Positions 1-8,565 are shown, numbered from the stretch's first letter. The stretch: DNA of 64,000 nucleotides from Dysosmobacter acutus (GCF_018919205.1 NZ_JAHLQN010000001.1:2418001-2482000), one strand, 5' to 3'. The notes: a model not told the origin generated them from the letters alone. Numbers and translations are program-made.

Positions 1-2870
1 AGCCCCGCCGCAGGCCCCTCGGACGCCACGTCGCACCGGGCCCAGGAATTTCTGACATATCCGCTGTTGAGAGAGACCAATGCCGCCGCGGAATCCGCGC
101 CGGTCCCCGTTACGCTGCCGGTGGCGCCGCATCCCTCCACCGTCCCTGTATTCGCGCTCACAAGAGCGGCGCAGGCGTCGCTCTGGCGGATTTCCACACC
201 CTCTGCCAGCAGATTGCGCAGCGTTCCGTTGCTCCAGAGAAACAGTGTGTCCCTCAATCCCGTGATCCGGTTGCCTCCGCCGTCCACCGTGCAGCCCAGG
301 TAGTTGTCAATCCGCGCCGTGGAGGCCCGGGCCTCAATGTCGTGGGTCTGCTGGAAATACCACCAGCCGCCTGCGTGGCCGCCGATGTTCTCCAGGTGCT
401 CCGCCGTGCGGAGCTGGAATGGCTCCCTCTCCGAGGGAGAAAGGGCATTCAGGGACAGCGCCGCTCCAAAATAGGGATTGATGGCAAGGGAGCGGCGGGT
501 CTTGGTCTCATAGACCGTTTTCCCCGGCAGCGGATAGGGATCCATCAGGTCCTTCCCTTTGGCGCTGAGGGGATGAAGCTCACCGCTGACGCCGCCGAAG
601 CGCACTGTGACCGGGGCGTCCAAGGCCGCGCCGCCATAGTCCCGGAACCATCCGGCCGCCGATTCGCCGCTCAGCAAGAGGACGCCGTAGCCGGCCTCCG
701 CGATGGACCTTTCATTTCCGGCAAGGCTGTCTTGCAGCTTCTCCTCCCGATCGTAGCCGTAAAAGCCCCAGGAGCCGTCCCCATACCGCTCATAGTAGCA
801 CAGGCCATAGGGAATATCCGCCTCCACAGGGGCCTCCGTCTCCAGCGGCCAGTCGCCGTAGTGATCCGACGTCACCATGGGGAACGGGAACGCCAACCCA
901 CGCAGCTTTTCGCTGTGGGGGTGGCTGTTGCGCACGCTGTTGTCCGAGCTCTCCAACTCTCCATAGGAGGCTGCCGTCAATCCGATCTGGCCGGTTTGGG
1001 GAAAGTCATCGTTATAGCCGCTCTGGACCAGGTAGACGCATCCGCTTGCGCTCAGCGCGCCCTTGCCGTAAAAAGCGCCGGAGGCGGTCTGAGCCGTCAC
1101 CTTCCCGTAGACGCGGCAGCCGATGCACCGCACCGTTCCGCCGGCATTGCCGATGGCGCCGCCAGCCTGGTCCTCCTCCGCCCGCTGGGCGGTGACCGGC
1201 GCGCTGAGCGCGGCGGTCACGGAGGCCGTGGTATAGCAGTCTCTGATCTCCAGTTTCCCGCCTGTGTTGCAAAGCCCCGCCAGGCCGCCCACCCTTGAAT
1301 TTCCCGTGACCGTACCCGAGGCGTAGGAGCGCTCCGCGGATAGGGCGCCGTCCACCAGGCCCACCAGACCGCCCACATACCAGTTTCCGGTGACATCCAC
1401 CGCCGAAAAGGAACCCTTCATCTCCAGGGTGCCGCTTCCGCACAGGCCCACCAAACCGCCCACGGAGCTGCCGCGGGCCGCCACAGAGCCGGAGTCCTCC
1501 TGCCAGGCTCCGCAGTTTTCCACCGCCGACACCCCGTCGATTCTGCCGGCTAAAGCGCCCGCGCAGCTCCCGGCGGCGCTGACGGCCGCATCCTTCATGC
1601 GGACATTGCGGACCGTGCAGTCCCGCAGGGAGGCAAACAGTCCCACATTGTCGGCGCCCCTGATCTCAAACCCCTCAAGCAGATTCCCGCAGCCGTCATA
1701 AACTGTGCCGCCGCTGAAAAGAACGCTGTTTTCAATGGGGGAAAAAGCAGACAGCGGCCGCTCCCCCGCCGACGCGCCGGGCATCGCAAGCTCCTGCCAA
1801 TTGTCCGGGGCAAACTTGATGTCCGCCGTCTGACGGATGCTGCTTCCGGCCCGCCCGTCATAGCAGTCGCCGCGCAGGTTGTTCAAATGGCGCAGACAGG
1901 CCACATCTATCTCCACGGCGCCCTCCGCCTCCCGCTTCTGCGCAAAAAGGCTGTTCACCGTGGTCCAGGTCTCGCCCCGCAAAACCCCTTCTTTCCCGCT
2001 GTAGGTGATGACCGCCGTCACAGTCAGATTGTCACCCGGAGTCAGACGCCCTTCGGTGAGCTCCGCAAAGTGCTCTCCCTGTCTCAGGCTGTCCAACAGC
2101 AGCCTTGTGGTCACCTCTCCCGTGGCAAGTACGCTGAATTCCGCGTCGCCGCCCGTGTAGCTGCGGCTCCAGCGGTGGTCCGCCGCCCCGGACTCGTCGG
2201 TCACGGTGAGCGCCAGCGTCAGATTTCTCTGGTCAACCACCGCCTCTTTCAGTCCGGCGCAGTGAAACGCTATATAAAGGTCCTCGCTGTTCACCGCCTC
2301 TATTGTGGGCCTGAGCGCCGGACTCCCCCCAGCGGCAGCGGCGGAGAAGCCGCCGTAATAGCCGATCTCCTCAGCCCTCCGGTCCTCACGGCTGCGGCTG
2401 GACAGGGCGGTGACCTCCGAATAGAGCAGCGGCCGCTCAGCATAAAAAAGTCCATAGAGGCTGCCGCCTGCCGGGTCCAGCTCTATCAAAAAGCTGCCCT
2501 CCGGCGCCAGCGTGGAGAGTGTCAGGCAGGTGTCGGGAAAGAGCTCCTCCGCCTGGGAGGAGGAGATGTAGTAGAGGCTGGTCCAGGCGTCATCCTCCGC
2601 GTCCTGAGGCTTTGCCCCCAAGGTCTTCAGGCTCTGCTCCCGCGTCAGGGCGTCCTGAAGTTCCGCAAGAGTGCCTGTGGCCCTGCGGCCGGTCAATTCA
2701 TTCTGTGCCGTGAGATAGAGGGAGCGGGCAGTGTCGTCCAACTCCCGCAGCTTCAGGCTCCGGCGCAGCGTGATCACAGATGGAATGGCGATTGCGGCCA
2801 GCACCACGACCAGCACGACGGCCAGCAGCGCCTCCTGAAGGGTGAAGCCGCGATTTTTCCGATTTCCCAT
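1..2870 (-). CDS. Large prepilin-like surface protein with GLUG-type repeats (C-terminus outside window)
   Basis: The minus-strand frame stays open from an ATG at 2870 to the window edge, so at least 956 residues are encoded and the C-terminus is missing. The N-terminus is a type IV prepilin signal: a short basic leader, then GFTLQE with Glu at +5, then one long hydrophobic helix ending in AIAIPSV. About residues 340-500 carry repeats of the GLUG type (for example GGLVGLCGSGTLEMKGS and VGGLAGLCNTGGKLEI), and a second block lies near the window edge. A GGGAGGGGG ribosome site sits before the ATG. Prepilin peptidase processing and assembly or anchoring at the surface are inferred. The GLUG repeats suggest an adhesive extracellular stalk. 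The leader carries a c-di-GMP riboswitch, so expression probably follows the sessile/motile switch. Confidence 0.8.
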   Translation of the reverse strand, partial: MGNRKNRGFTLQEALLAVVLVVVLAAIAIPSVITLRRSLKLRELDDTARSLYLTAQNELTGRRATGTLAELQDALTREQSLKTLGAKPQDAEDDAWTSLYYISSSQAEELFPDTCLTLSTLAPEGSFLIELDPAGGSLYGLFYAERPLLYSEVTALSSRSREDRRAEEIGYYGGFSAAAAGGSPALRPTIEAVNSEDLYIAFHCAGLKEAVVDQRNLTLALTVTDESGAADHRWSRSYTGGDAEFSVLATGEVTTRLLLDSLRQGEHFAELTEGRLTPGDNLTVTAVITYSGKEGVLRGETWTTVNSLFAQKREAEGAVEIDVACLRHLNNLRGDCYDGRAGSSIRQTADIKFAPDNWQELAMPGASAGERPLSAFSPIENSVLFSGGTVYDGCGNLLEGFEIRGADNVGLFASLRDCTVRNVRMKDAAVSAAGSCAGALAGRIDGVSAVENCGAWQEDSGSVAARGSSVGGLVGLCGSGTLEMKGSFSAVDVTGNWYVGGLVGLVDGALSAERSYASGTVTGNSRVGGLAGLCNTGGKLEIRDCYTTASVTAALSAPVTAQRAEEDQAGGAIGNAGGTVRCIGCRVYGKVTAQTASGAFYGKGALSASGCVYLVQSGYNDDFPQTGQIGLTAASYGELESSDNSVRNSHPHSEKLRGLAFPFPMVTSDHYGDWPLETEAPVEADIPYGLCYYERYGDGSWGFYGYDREEKLQDSLAGNERSIAEAGYGVLLLSGESAAGWFRDYGGAALDAPVTVRFGGVSGELHPLSAKGKDLMDPYPLPGKTVYETKTRRSLAINPYFGAALSLNALSPSEREPFQLRTAEHLENIGGHAGGWWYFQQTHDIEARASTARIDNYLGCTVDGGGNRITGLRDTLFLWSNGTLRNLLAEGVEIRQSDACAALVSANTGTVEGCGATGSVTGTGADSAAALVSLNSGYVRNSWARCDVASEGPAAG

Positions 2871-2922
2871 TGCTGCCCCCTCCCCCAAGCGATGCAAACC
2901 CCGCTGCTCCCTCTCCAGATAA

Positions 2923-2968
2923 AATAAAAAAACTGCCGCTGTTAAGTTACAGCGACAGTTTTTCCATG
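2923..2968 (-). terminator. Intrinsic terminator acting as riboswitch expression platform
   Basis: On the minus strand, an AAACTGTCGCTG / CAGCGGCAGTTT hairpin with one mismatch is followed by a run of seven T and more T-rich sequence. It lies after the c-di-GMP aptamer and before the adhesin ATG. It must therefore be read through for the gene to be expressed. Confidence 0.8.
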
Positions 2969-3022
2969 GTTTCACATCAATACAGGCAATGATTCCCCGT
3001 TGAAATCCATTTCCCCTATTTT

Positions 3023-3104
3023 TGTGTTGCAGCTGGCTGTCGTAGATAACTGACGATCCTATAGCTTTGCGTCGCCGGCTTTCGCCGGGTTTGCCCTACA
3101 CATA
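3023..3104 (-). promoter_or_regulatory. Cyclic di-GMP-I (GEMM-I) riboswitch aptamer
   Basis: Read on the minus strand, this leader has the GEMM-I core: AGGGCAAACC, a GGCGAAAGCC GNRA-capped stem, then GACGCAAAGC. A second stem (TCGT/ACGA) and the closing CAGCCAGCTGC follow. The outer P1 helix pairs GTGT with ACAC. The G of AGGGC equivalent to G20 is retained, which in this family favours c-di-GMP over the cGAMP-selective variants. It lies about 150 nt upstream of the prepilin-like gene with a terminator in between, so ligand-controlled termination is the likely mechanism. Whether ligand turns the gene on or off cannot be read with certainty. Confidence 0.9.
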
Positions 3105-3214
3105 CGCTCATGTTACCACGCAGTCTTAAAAATTTCAACTCAAATCTTGTGTTTTTCTTTATTTTTCAGTATTTCCCACGGTCGACGCAGCCCCGGTTTC
3201 CCCGGTCCGCAGCC

Positions 3215-3433
3215 TCACTGCTCCCTTTCCCGGGGAACTCCATAGAGGTCATGTGCCCATCGGAGAATTTTTTCCTGACAGGCGACCAGCCCCTCCCCAC
3301 GCAGCAGTTCCCGGAACAGGTCGTCGGCATCCATCTGCCCCTGCGCCGCGTCGTGAAACTCCGACTCAGACATCTCCGGCACCATTTTGATCCCCAAAGC
3401 GTCCACAAGCTCCAGCAGCGTCAGTTTGGTCAT
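3215..3433 (-). CDS. Small conserved-looking acidic protein, function unknown
   Basis: A 72-residue protein, starting MTKLTLLELVDALG, with a GAGGGGGAG ribosome site 5-6 nt before the ATG. No membrane segment or signal is visible. The composition is acidic and amphipathic, and it looks fully alpha-helical, with a Cys in the C-terminal third (LVACQEK). It stands alone between the DUF368 gene and the c-di-GMP leader. Transcription from its promoter could run into the riboswitch region. I do not recognise a family. Confidence 0.5.
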   Translation of the reverse strand: MTKLTLLELVDALGIKMVPEMSESEFHDAAQGQMDADDLFRELLRGEGLVACQEKILRWAHDLYGVPREREQ

Positions 3434-3611
3434 ATCGCTCCCCCTCTCATTTTGGACTTATTTTGGCCTAAAATGGAAAACCTATGCAAAAAGCGGTTTA
3501 CCTGTTTTTATGCCCATATCTCCGGTCGAGCCGGGGACGCGCCCGGAATTCAGGCCATAAGCCGCACAGCGGCCAGCATGGACAATTTTTATTTCCAAGC
3601 GGCGCTCAGAA

Positions 3612-3638
3612 ATAAAAAGCCCTCCCCGGAGGGAGGGA
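3612..3638 (-). terminator. Intrinsic terminator after DUF368 gene
   Basis: A minus-strand CCCTCC/GGAGGG hairpin with a small loop is followed by CTTTTTATTT, immediately after the stop at 3642. Confidence 0.8.
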
Positions 3639-3641
3639 TAT

Positions 3642-4457
3642 CTATTCTATCTTATCCAGCAAAAATGCGATGGCAAACCCGCCGAAAAAGCTTGCTGCCG
3701 CGCCAAGGGCTTCTCCGGCGCCGGAATAGGCCGTGGGGATGATCATCACCGTGGAGGCGATGACAATTCCCACCACGGCGTGAAAGGCCACCGGGTAATG
3801 GGAGCGGAAGAGGTAGCTCATCAGCCGGGACAGCAGCGCCACCGTCAGCACCAGGCCCGGAATCCAGGCGGTCATCACCACGATGTCCAGATTGGAAATG
3901 CCCTCCGTTAGGTGCTGGTAGAGGCCCAGGGCCATCAAAATAGAGGCCGTGGTCATGCCGGGGATCACAATGCCCAGTCCCCACAGGATTCCGCAGAAGG
4001 TATACCACCAGAAATTAGGTTCCACCTGTACAGCGGCAACATGGCCCACATAGTAGAGTCCGGCTCCCATGGTTAGGGCGCAGACCGTCAGGGCCGTCCA
4101 GGCGGGCCAGCCTCGTCCCTCTTTTCCCGCCTCCCGGAAAAGCGAGGGCATAGTGCCCACGATCAGGCCGATAAAGAGCCAGGTGGCCAGCAGCTCCGAA
4201 GCGCTGAACAGGACGGCAATCAGCTTGGCAAAGCCAAAAAAGCCCAGCACCCAGCCGATGGCCACGGGCACGAACATCCGCCAATATTTGCTCAGCCCCC
4301 GCTTGGGATGGGTCAGAATCTCCATCATGGGGCGATAATAGCCAAACACCACGCACAGTACGCCGCCGCTGACGCCCGGCAAAATCGCGCCGCCGCCCAT
4401 CAGCGCGCCGCAGATCAGCCCAAGCACCCAGTTTTTTTTCTCTTTTCTGTCGCCCAT
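3642..4457 (-). CDS. DUF368 family membrane protein (PopT-type undecaprenyl phosphate translocase)
   Basis: A 271-residue, very hydrophobic protein with about eight membrane segments and the N-terminal glycine-rich block GALMGGGAILPGVSGG typical of DUF368. A similar glycine/proline block (GLGIVIPGMTTASI) recurs in the second half, suggesting an internally duplicated fold. Members of this family (PopT) were shown to recycle undecaprenyl phosphate across the membrane for cell-envelope synthesis; that role is taken from the family. The ATG at 4457 is preferred because GGGAAGG lies 6 nt upstream. A TTG five codons earlier sits at the ribosome site itself. The gene is monocistronic with its own terminator. 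Confidence 0.85.
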   Translation of the reverse strand: MGDRKEKKNWVLGLICGALMGGGAILPGVSGGVLCVVFGYYRPMMEILTHPKRGLSKYWRMFVPVAIGWVLGFFGFAKLIAVLFSASELLATWLFIGLIVGTMPSLFREAGKEGRGWPAWTALTVCALTMGAGLYYVGHVAAVQVEPNFWWYTFCGILWGLGIVIPGMTTASILMALGLYQHLTEGISNLDIVVMTAWIPGLVLTVALLSRLMSYLFRSHYPVAFHAVVGIVIASTVMIIPTAYSGAGEALGAAASFFGGFAIAFLLDKIE

Positions 4458-4637
4458 AGCGCGCCTTCCCAATGTGTGATCTTTTCATTTAAAAGTATAA
4501 CAGGTTTTTCCTCAGGTTTCAATTCCACCGCTGAAGAATACGGCTCTTCTCCGCTTTTTTCTTCATTTTGTGCAAAATCAAATAATTTGTACAAATTTCA
4601 CCTTCCAGTTCCTGTTTTTTATGGGCAGCGCGCACAG

Positions 4638-4666
4638 TTGACAAATGCGTTGTTTCCATGTAAACT
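4638..4666 (+). promoter_or_regulatory. Sigma-A promoter of the metNIQ T-box transcript
   Basis: TTGACA at 4638-4643, a 17-nt spacer, TAAACT at 4661-4666. The predicted start is just upstream of T-box stem I. Confidence 0.75.
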
Positions 4667-4689
4667 CTGGATCATAGCAACTGAATAGG

Positions 4690-4957
4690 AAAAAGACAAT
4701 GAAGAGAAGAGTAGGCATTGAGATACGTTAAAGAGAGCCTCGGCCGGTGGAAACGAGGTACGGAAGGCATTGCTGAACATGGTCTTGGAGTCGCGCACCG
4801 ACTGCGGAATCCGCATAGGCTGCGACGGAGGCGCCCGTCATCGCGCAGGAGTGTGCTGGCACTCTCAAAGGCCGCTTTTGTGAAGAAGCGGTGAACCAAG
4901 GTGGTACCACGATTTTGAATCGTCCTTGATGCAATGCATCGGGGACGATTTTTTATT
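4690..4957 (+). promoter_or_regulatory. T-box leader, methionine specifier, with terminator
   Basis: The leader has stem I elements (AGAGAGCC, GGTGGAAAC) and a specifier region GAAC-ATG-GTC. The 14-nt T-box motif AAGGTGGTACCACG is at 4899-4912. The terminator (AATCGTCC...GGACGATTTTTT) is at 4918-4957. The specifier reads ATG, so uncharged tRNA-Met should favour antitermination and expression of the downstream methionine importer. The downstream genes independently support methionine specificity. This is a Firmicutes-type regulator, seen directly in the sequence. Confidence 0.93.
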
Positions 4958-5000
4958 TCACGGTCTTTGGGCCAATTCCGACACAGGAGGGATTCATTCC

Positions 5001-6014
5001 GTGAGTGAACCGATTATTCAGATTGAGCATCTGAGCAAGACCTTCGGCACCGGCGAGGGGGCTGTGGCTGCGCTCAGTGACATCACCTTATCCGTGGAGG
5101 CCGGGGAGATTTTCGGCATCATCGGCCTCTCCGGCGCGGGGAAGTCCACGCTGGTGCGCTGCATGAACCTGTTGGAGCGGCCCACCAGCGGCTCCGTACG
5201 GGTGGACGGGGCGGAGATCACATCGCTGCGCCCCAGGGAGCTGCGCCGCGCCCGCCAATCCATCAGCATGATTTTCCAGAGCTTTAACCTGCTGATGCAG
5301 CGCACCTGTCTCAAAAACATCTGTTTCCCCCTGGAAATCAACGGAGTCGGCGCCGAGCAGGCCAGGCGGCGGGCTCTGGAGCTGCTGGAGCTTGTGGGCC
5401 TGTCCGACAAGGCCGACGCCTACCCGGTGCAGCTCTCCGGCGGCCAGAAGCAGCGCATCGCCATCGCCCGCGCCCTGGCCACCGATCCCAAGGTGCTGCT
5501 GTGCGACGAGGCCACCTCCGCTCTGGATCCCACCACCACCCAGTCCATTCTGGCGCTGCTGAAGGATTTGAATGAGAAGCTTGGCGTCACGGTGGTGGTC
5601 ATCACCCATCAGATGAGCGTCATCGAGGAGATCTGCTCCCGGGTTGCCATCTTAGACGGCGGATCGGTGGCTGAGCAGGGCCGGGTGGAGGACATCTTCT
5701 CCAATCCCACCACCGACGCTGCCCGGCGGCTGGTCTATCCCGGCGGCGCCCAGATCGAACAGTTCCCCGCCCAGCGGGTGGTCCGGGTGGCCTTCAACGG
5801 CGGCTCCGCCTATGAACCCCTGATCGCCTCGCTGGCCATCGAGTGCGGTGTGAAGGTGAACATCTTAGGCGCCGACACCCGCAACGTCAACGGCAGGGCT
5901 TTCGGCACCATGCTCCTGGGGCTTCCCGGGGATCCCAATGAGGCCGCAAAGGCCCTCTCCTATATCCGGGCCCAGCGCGATGTCACTGTGGAGGAGGTGG
6001 AAGAAAATGCTTGA
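5001..6014 (+). CDS. metN: Methionine ABC transporter ATP-binding protein
   Basis: A 337-residue ATPase that powers methionine import with MetI and MetQ. Walker A is GLSGAGKST (about residues 42-50), the signature is LSGGQKQR, and Walker B is VLLCDEATSALDP. The last ~90 residues form the NIL (ACT-like) domain typical of MetN, which binds methionine for feedback inhibition in characterised homologues. The GTG at 5001 is chosen because AGGAGG lies 9-12 nt upstream. An earlier in-frame ATG at 4926 lies inside the T-box terminator and is not credible. The gene overlaps metI by 8 nt, so the two are probably translationally coupled. Confidence 0.95.
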   Translation: MSEPIIQIEHLSKTFGTGEGAVAALSDITLSVEAGEIFGIIGLSGAGKSTLVRCMNLLERPTSGSVRVDGAEITSLRPRELRRARQSISMIFQSFNLLMQRTCLKNICFPLEINGVGAEQARRRALELLELVGLSDKADAYPVQLSGGQKQRIAIARALATDPKVLLCDEATSALDPTTTQSILALLKDLNEKLGVTVVVITHQMSVIEEICSRVAILDGGSVAEQGRVEDIFSNPTTDAARRLVYPGGAQIEQFPAQRVVRVAFNGGSAYEPLIASLAIECGVKVNILGADTRNVNGRAFGTMLLGLPGDPNEAAKALSYIRAQRDVTVEEVEENA

Positions 6015-6690
6015 GTTCTTTACCTCCGAATTCTGGTCCCAATATGGGGCTTTGCTGTTGGAGGGCACCTGCGACACGCTGATAATGGTCTTTATATCCA
6101 CGGTGTTCGCCTATCTGATCGGGCTGCCCCTGGGGGTGCTGCTGGTTCTGACCCAGCCCCACGGCATCTGGCCCCGCAGGACGCTCAACCGCATCTTGGG
6201 CTGGGTCATCAACATCGGCCGAAGCCTGCCCTTCATCATCCTGATGATCGCCATCATGGACTTTACCAAACTGATCGTTGGCACCAAGATCGGCGTCAAG
6301 GGCGCCATCGTCCCCCTGATCGTCTCCGCCGCCCCCTTCATCGCCCGCATGGTGGAAACCTCCCTGGCCGAGGTGGACGCCGGCGTGGTGGAGGCCGCCC
6401 AGTCCATGGGCGCATCCACCCCTCAGATCGTCTGGAAGGTTTATCTGCCGGAGGCCATGCCCTCGCTGGTGTTGGGTGGCTCCATCTCCGTCATCACCAT
6501 CCTTGCCTACACCGCCATCGCGGGCGCCATAGGCGCGGGAGGCCTGGGCGATCTGGCCATCCGGTACGGATATCAGAGAAACGTCCCCGCCATGATGCTG
6601 GCTACGGTCATTTTGCTGATCGTGCTGGTACAGCTCATTCAATCCGTTTTCAGTTTGCTGTCAGCCAAGCTTGACAAGCGCTTGAAATAA
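6007..6690 (+). CDS. metI: Methionine ABC transporter permease
   Basis: A 227-residue inner-membrane permease with about five membrane helices. The cytoplasmic EAA-type loop (EAAQSMGASTPQIVWKVYLPEA) contacts the ATPase. The start at 6007 overlaps the end of metN and has AGGAGGTGG just upstream. Length and helix order match MetI. It is the middle gene of a T-box-controlled metNIQ operon, so it should be made only when charged tRNA-Met is scarce. Confidence 0.95.
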   Translation: MLEFFTSEFWSQYGALLLEGTCDTLIMVFISTVFAYLIGLPLGVLLVLTQPHGIWPRRTLNRILGWVINIGRSLPFIILMIAIMDFTKLIVGTKIGVKGAIVPLIVSAAPFIARMVETSLAEVDAGVVEAAQSMGASTPQIVWKVYLPEAMPSLVLGGSISVITILAYTAIAGAIGAGGLGDLAIRYGYQRNVPAMMLATVILLIVLVQLIQSVFSLLSAKLDKRLK

Positions 6691-6717
6691 TCCAAACATT
6701 TTTAAGGAGGAAATCGT

Positions 6718-7581
6718 ATGAACAAGAAGGTATTGTCTCTCATCCTGGCCCTGGCCCTGAGCCTGTCCCTGGCCGCCTGCGGCAGCAGCAACAGCGGCAG
6801 CGCTTCCGGCTCCGGCTCTCAGTCCGGCAGCGCTTCCGGCTCCGCCGAAACCGTGGTTTTGAAGGTCGCCGCCTCCCCCACGCCCCACGCTCAGATCCTG
6901 GAGCAGGTGAAGCCCGTCCTGGCCGAGCAGGGCATCGATCTGCAGATCACCGAATACGGCGATTACGTGGTTCCCAACACCGCCGTGGAAGAGGGCGACG
7001 AGGATGTGAACTACTTCCAGCACCAGCCCTATCTGGATGAGTTCAACGAAGGCAAGGGCACCCATCTGGTCAGCGTGGCCGCCATCCACTACGAGCCCTT
7101 CGGCGTCTATCCGGGCAAGACCGCCTCTTTGGAGGACCTGCCTGACGGCGCCACCGTGGGTGTGCCCAGCGACGTGACCAACGAGGCCCGCGCGCTGCAG
7201 CTGTTGGAGGCCCAGGGTCTGATCAAGCTGAGGGAGGGCGCCGGCCTGAATGCCACGCCCAACGACATCGAGGAAAACCCCAGGAACCTGCAGTTCAAGG
7301 AGTTGGAGGCCGCCATGCTGCCCAACGTCACCTCTGAGGTGGACATCGCCGTCATCAACGGCAACTATGCCCTCCAGGCGGGCTTCTCCTCCGCCCAGGA
7401 CGCCATCGCCCTGGAGGACTCCTCCTCCGAGGCCGCCCAGACTTTCGCCAACGTCGTCGTGGTGAAAGAGGGCAACGAAAACAATGCCGCCGTCCTTGCT
7501 CTGGTTGAGGCGCTGAAATCCGACGCCGTCCGCAACTACATCAACGACACCTTCCAAGGCAACGTGCTGCCCATCTTCTAA
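6718..7581 (+). CDS. metQ: Methionine-binding lipoprotein
   Basis: A 287-residue substrate-binding lipoprotein of the NlpA/MetQ family. The signal peptide ends in the lipobox SLAAC (Cys21), followed by a low-complexity Ser/Gly linker (about residues 22-45). The mature domain has family landmarks such as YFQHQPYLDEFN and the GNYALQAG segment near residues 215-225. It captures methionine outside the membrane for MetNI. A TAAGGAGG ribosome site precedes the ATG, 27 nt after metI. A strong terminator follows, closing the operon. Confidence 0.95.
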   Translation: MNKKVLSLILALALSLSLAACGSSNSGSASGSGSQSGSASGSAETVVLKVAASPTPHAQILEQVKPVLAEQGIDLQITEYGDYVVPNTAVEEGDEDVNYFQHQPYLDEFNEGKGTHLVSVAAIHYEPFGVYPGKTASLEDLPDGATVGVPSDVTNEARALQLLEAQGLIKLREGAGLNATPNDIEENPRNLQFKELEAAMLPNVTSEVDIAVINGNYALQAGFSSAQDAIALEDSSSEAAQTFANVVVVKEGNENNAAVLALVEALKSDAVRNYINDTFQGNVLPIF

Positions 7582-7601
7582 GACCGAAAGCCCGGAATTA
7601 A

Positions 7602-7643
7602 AAAAGAACCCGGCTCCCAATTGGTAGCCGGGTTCTTTTTTAT
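7602..7643 (+). terminator. Terminator of metNIQ
   Basis: An AAGAACCCGGCT/AGCCGGGTTCTT hairpin is followed by a T run. It could serve both strands, because the LysR gene converges from the right. Confidence 0.9.
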
Positions 7644-7677
7644 GTAAACCAGGGAGGACGCAGCCTGCGTCAAGCCT

Positions 7678-8565
7678 TCATCCCCCGGCACAGAGGTTCA
7701 GAAAAAGCCGCATCAGAGGGCTGACCCACTTGTTTTTATGATACGCGCACACAGCTGTAATCGTCCGGCCGGAAAGGCTGGTCGGAATTTCCGCCAGGCT
7801 TCCGGCTTCCAGTTCCTCCTCAACGGCAAACCGGGGAAGAAAGGAAATTCCCACGTCATTTTCCACCAGGTTCTTGATGGTGGGGATGCTCCACAGCTCA
7901 ATCGTGTGATCCAGACGAATGGCTTTGTCCCGCAGGTACTGTTCAAATATCTGCCGGAAGATACATCTTGGCTCATTGATAATAAGCGGCACAGGAATCC
8001 TTTGATCCGGCGTGATATAATCCGGATGCCGCGCTTTTACGCGGGGCGATGCAACCAGCGCCAGCGGATCGCTGCTCAATGGGTCTGTGACAAGGTTGGA
8101 GCCAAATCCTCCCACATCTTCATAAAATATCCCCAGATCCAGCGTCCCGCTCATCAGTTCATCCCGTATGTCGTAGCAATTCATGGACCGCAGAAACAGG
8201 TGGGCCCTGGGGGCCTGCGCGTGAAACTCCTTCAAAACAGGCGGCATCCGGTAGCACAGCTGGGTTTCCGCCACGCCCACACGGAGGTCTCCCTGGCACT
8301 GCACAAGCTCTTGTTCAAAACAGCGGAGCTTCTCCACCGAGGAAAGCACCTCGTCCACATAGGGGAGCAGTTGCTCACCCGCTTTGGTCAGCACCATTTT
8401 CCGCCCAATTTTTTCAAACAGTGTGACGGAGAGTTCCCGCTCCAGCTGCCCGATCTGAAAGGTAATCGTAGACTGAGTGTAATTCAGTTTTTCCGCAGCC
8501 CTGGAAAATCCGCCCTCTGCTACAATGGTCCGGAATGTGTTCAGATATTTCAGATCCACTTCCAC
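7678..8565 (-). CDS. LysR-type transcriptional regulator
   Basis: A 295-residue LysR protein. The N-terminal winged helix-turn-helix (about residues 1-60) includes the classic NYTQSTITFQIGQLERE, followed by a periplasmic-binding-like effector domain. The start is GTG with only a weak AAGAGAG upstream. It is transcribed away from an adjacent LysE-type exporter, the usual arrangement for an exporter and its activator (as in LysG/LysE), so it probably senses a small amino acid and activates the exporter. The 97-bp gap is AT-rich and contains an AATACT...AGTATT inverted repeat, a candidate binding site. Confidence 0.88.
   Translation of the reverse strand: MEVDLKYLNTFRTIVAEGGFSRAAEKLNYTQSTITFQIGQLERELSVTLFEKIGRKMVLTKAGEQLLPYVDEVLSSVEKLRCFEQELVQCQGDLRVGVAETQLCYRMPPVLKEFHAQAPRAHLFLRSMNCYDIRDELMSGTLDLGIFYEDVGGFGSNLVTDPLSSDPLALVASPRVKARHPDYITPDQRIPVPLIINEPRCIFRQIFEQYLRDKAIRLDHTIELWSIPTIKNLVENDVGISFLPRFAVEEELEAGSLAEIPTSLSGRTITAVCAYHKNKWVSPLMRLFLNLCAGG

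Noticed and set aside
342..1298. Plus-strand open frame over the prepilin-like gene
   Set aside because: The opposite strand encodes a continuous repeat protein with prepilin signal and riboswitch; the plus frame has no start signals.
4458..4472. TTG start five codons before the DUF368 ATG
   Set aside because: It overlaps the GGGAAGG ribosome site that serves the ATG at 4457.
4926..5000. Upstream in-frame extension of metN
   Set aside because: The ATG at 4926 lies inside the T-box terminator and has no ribosome site. The GTG at 5001 has AGGAGG at good spacing.
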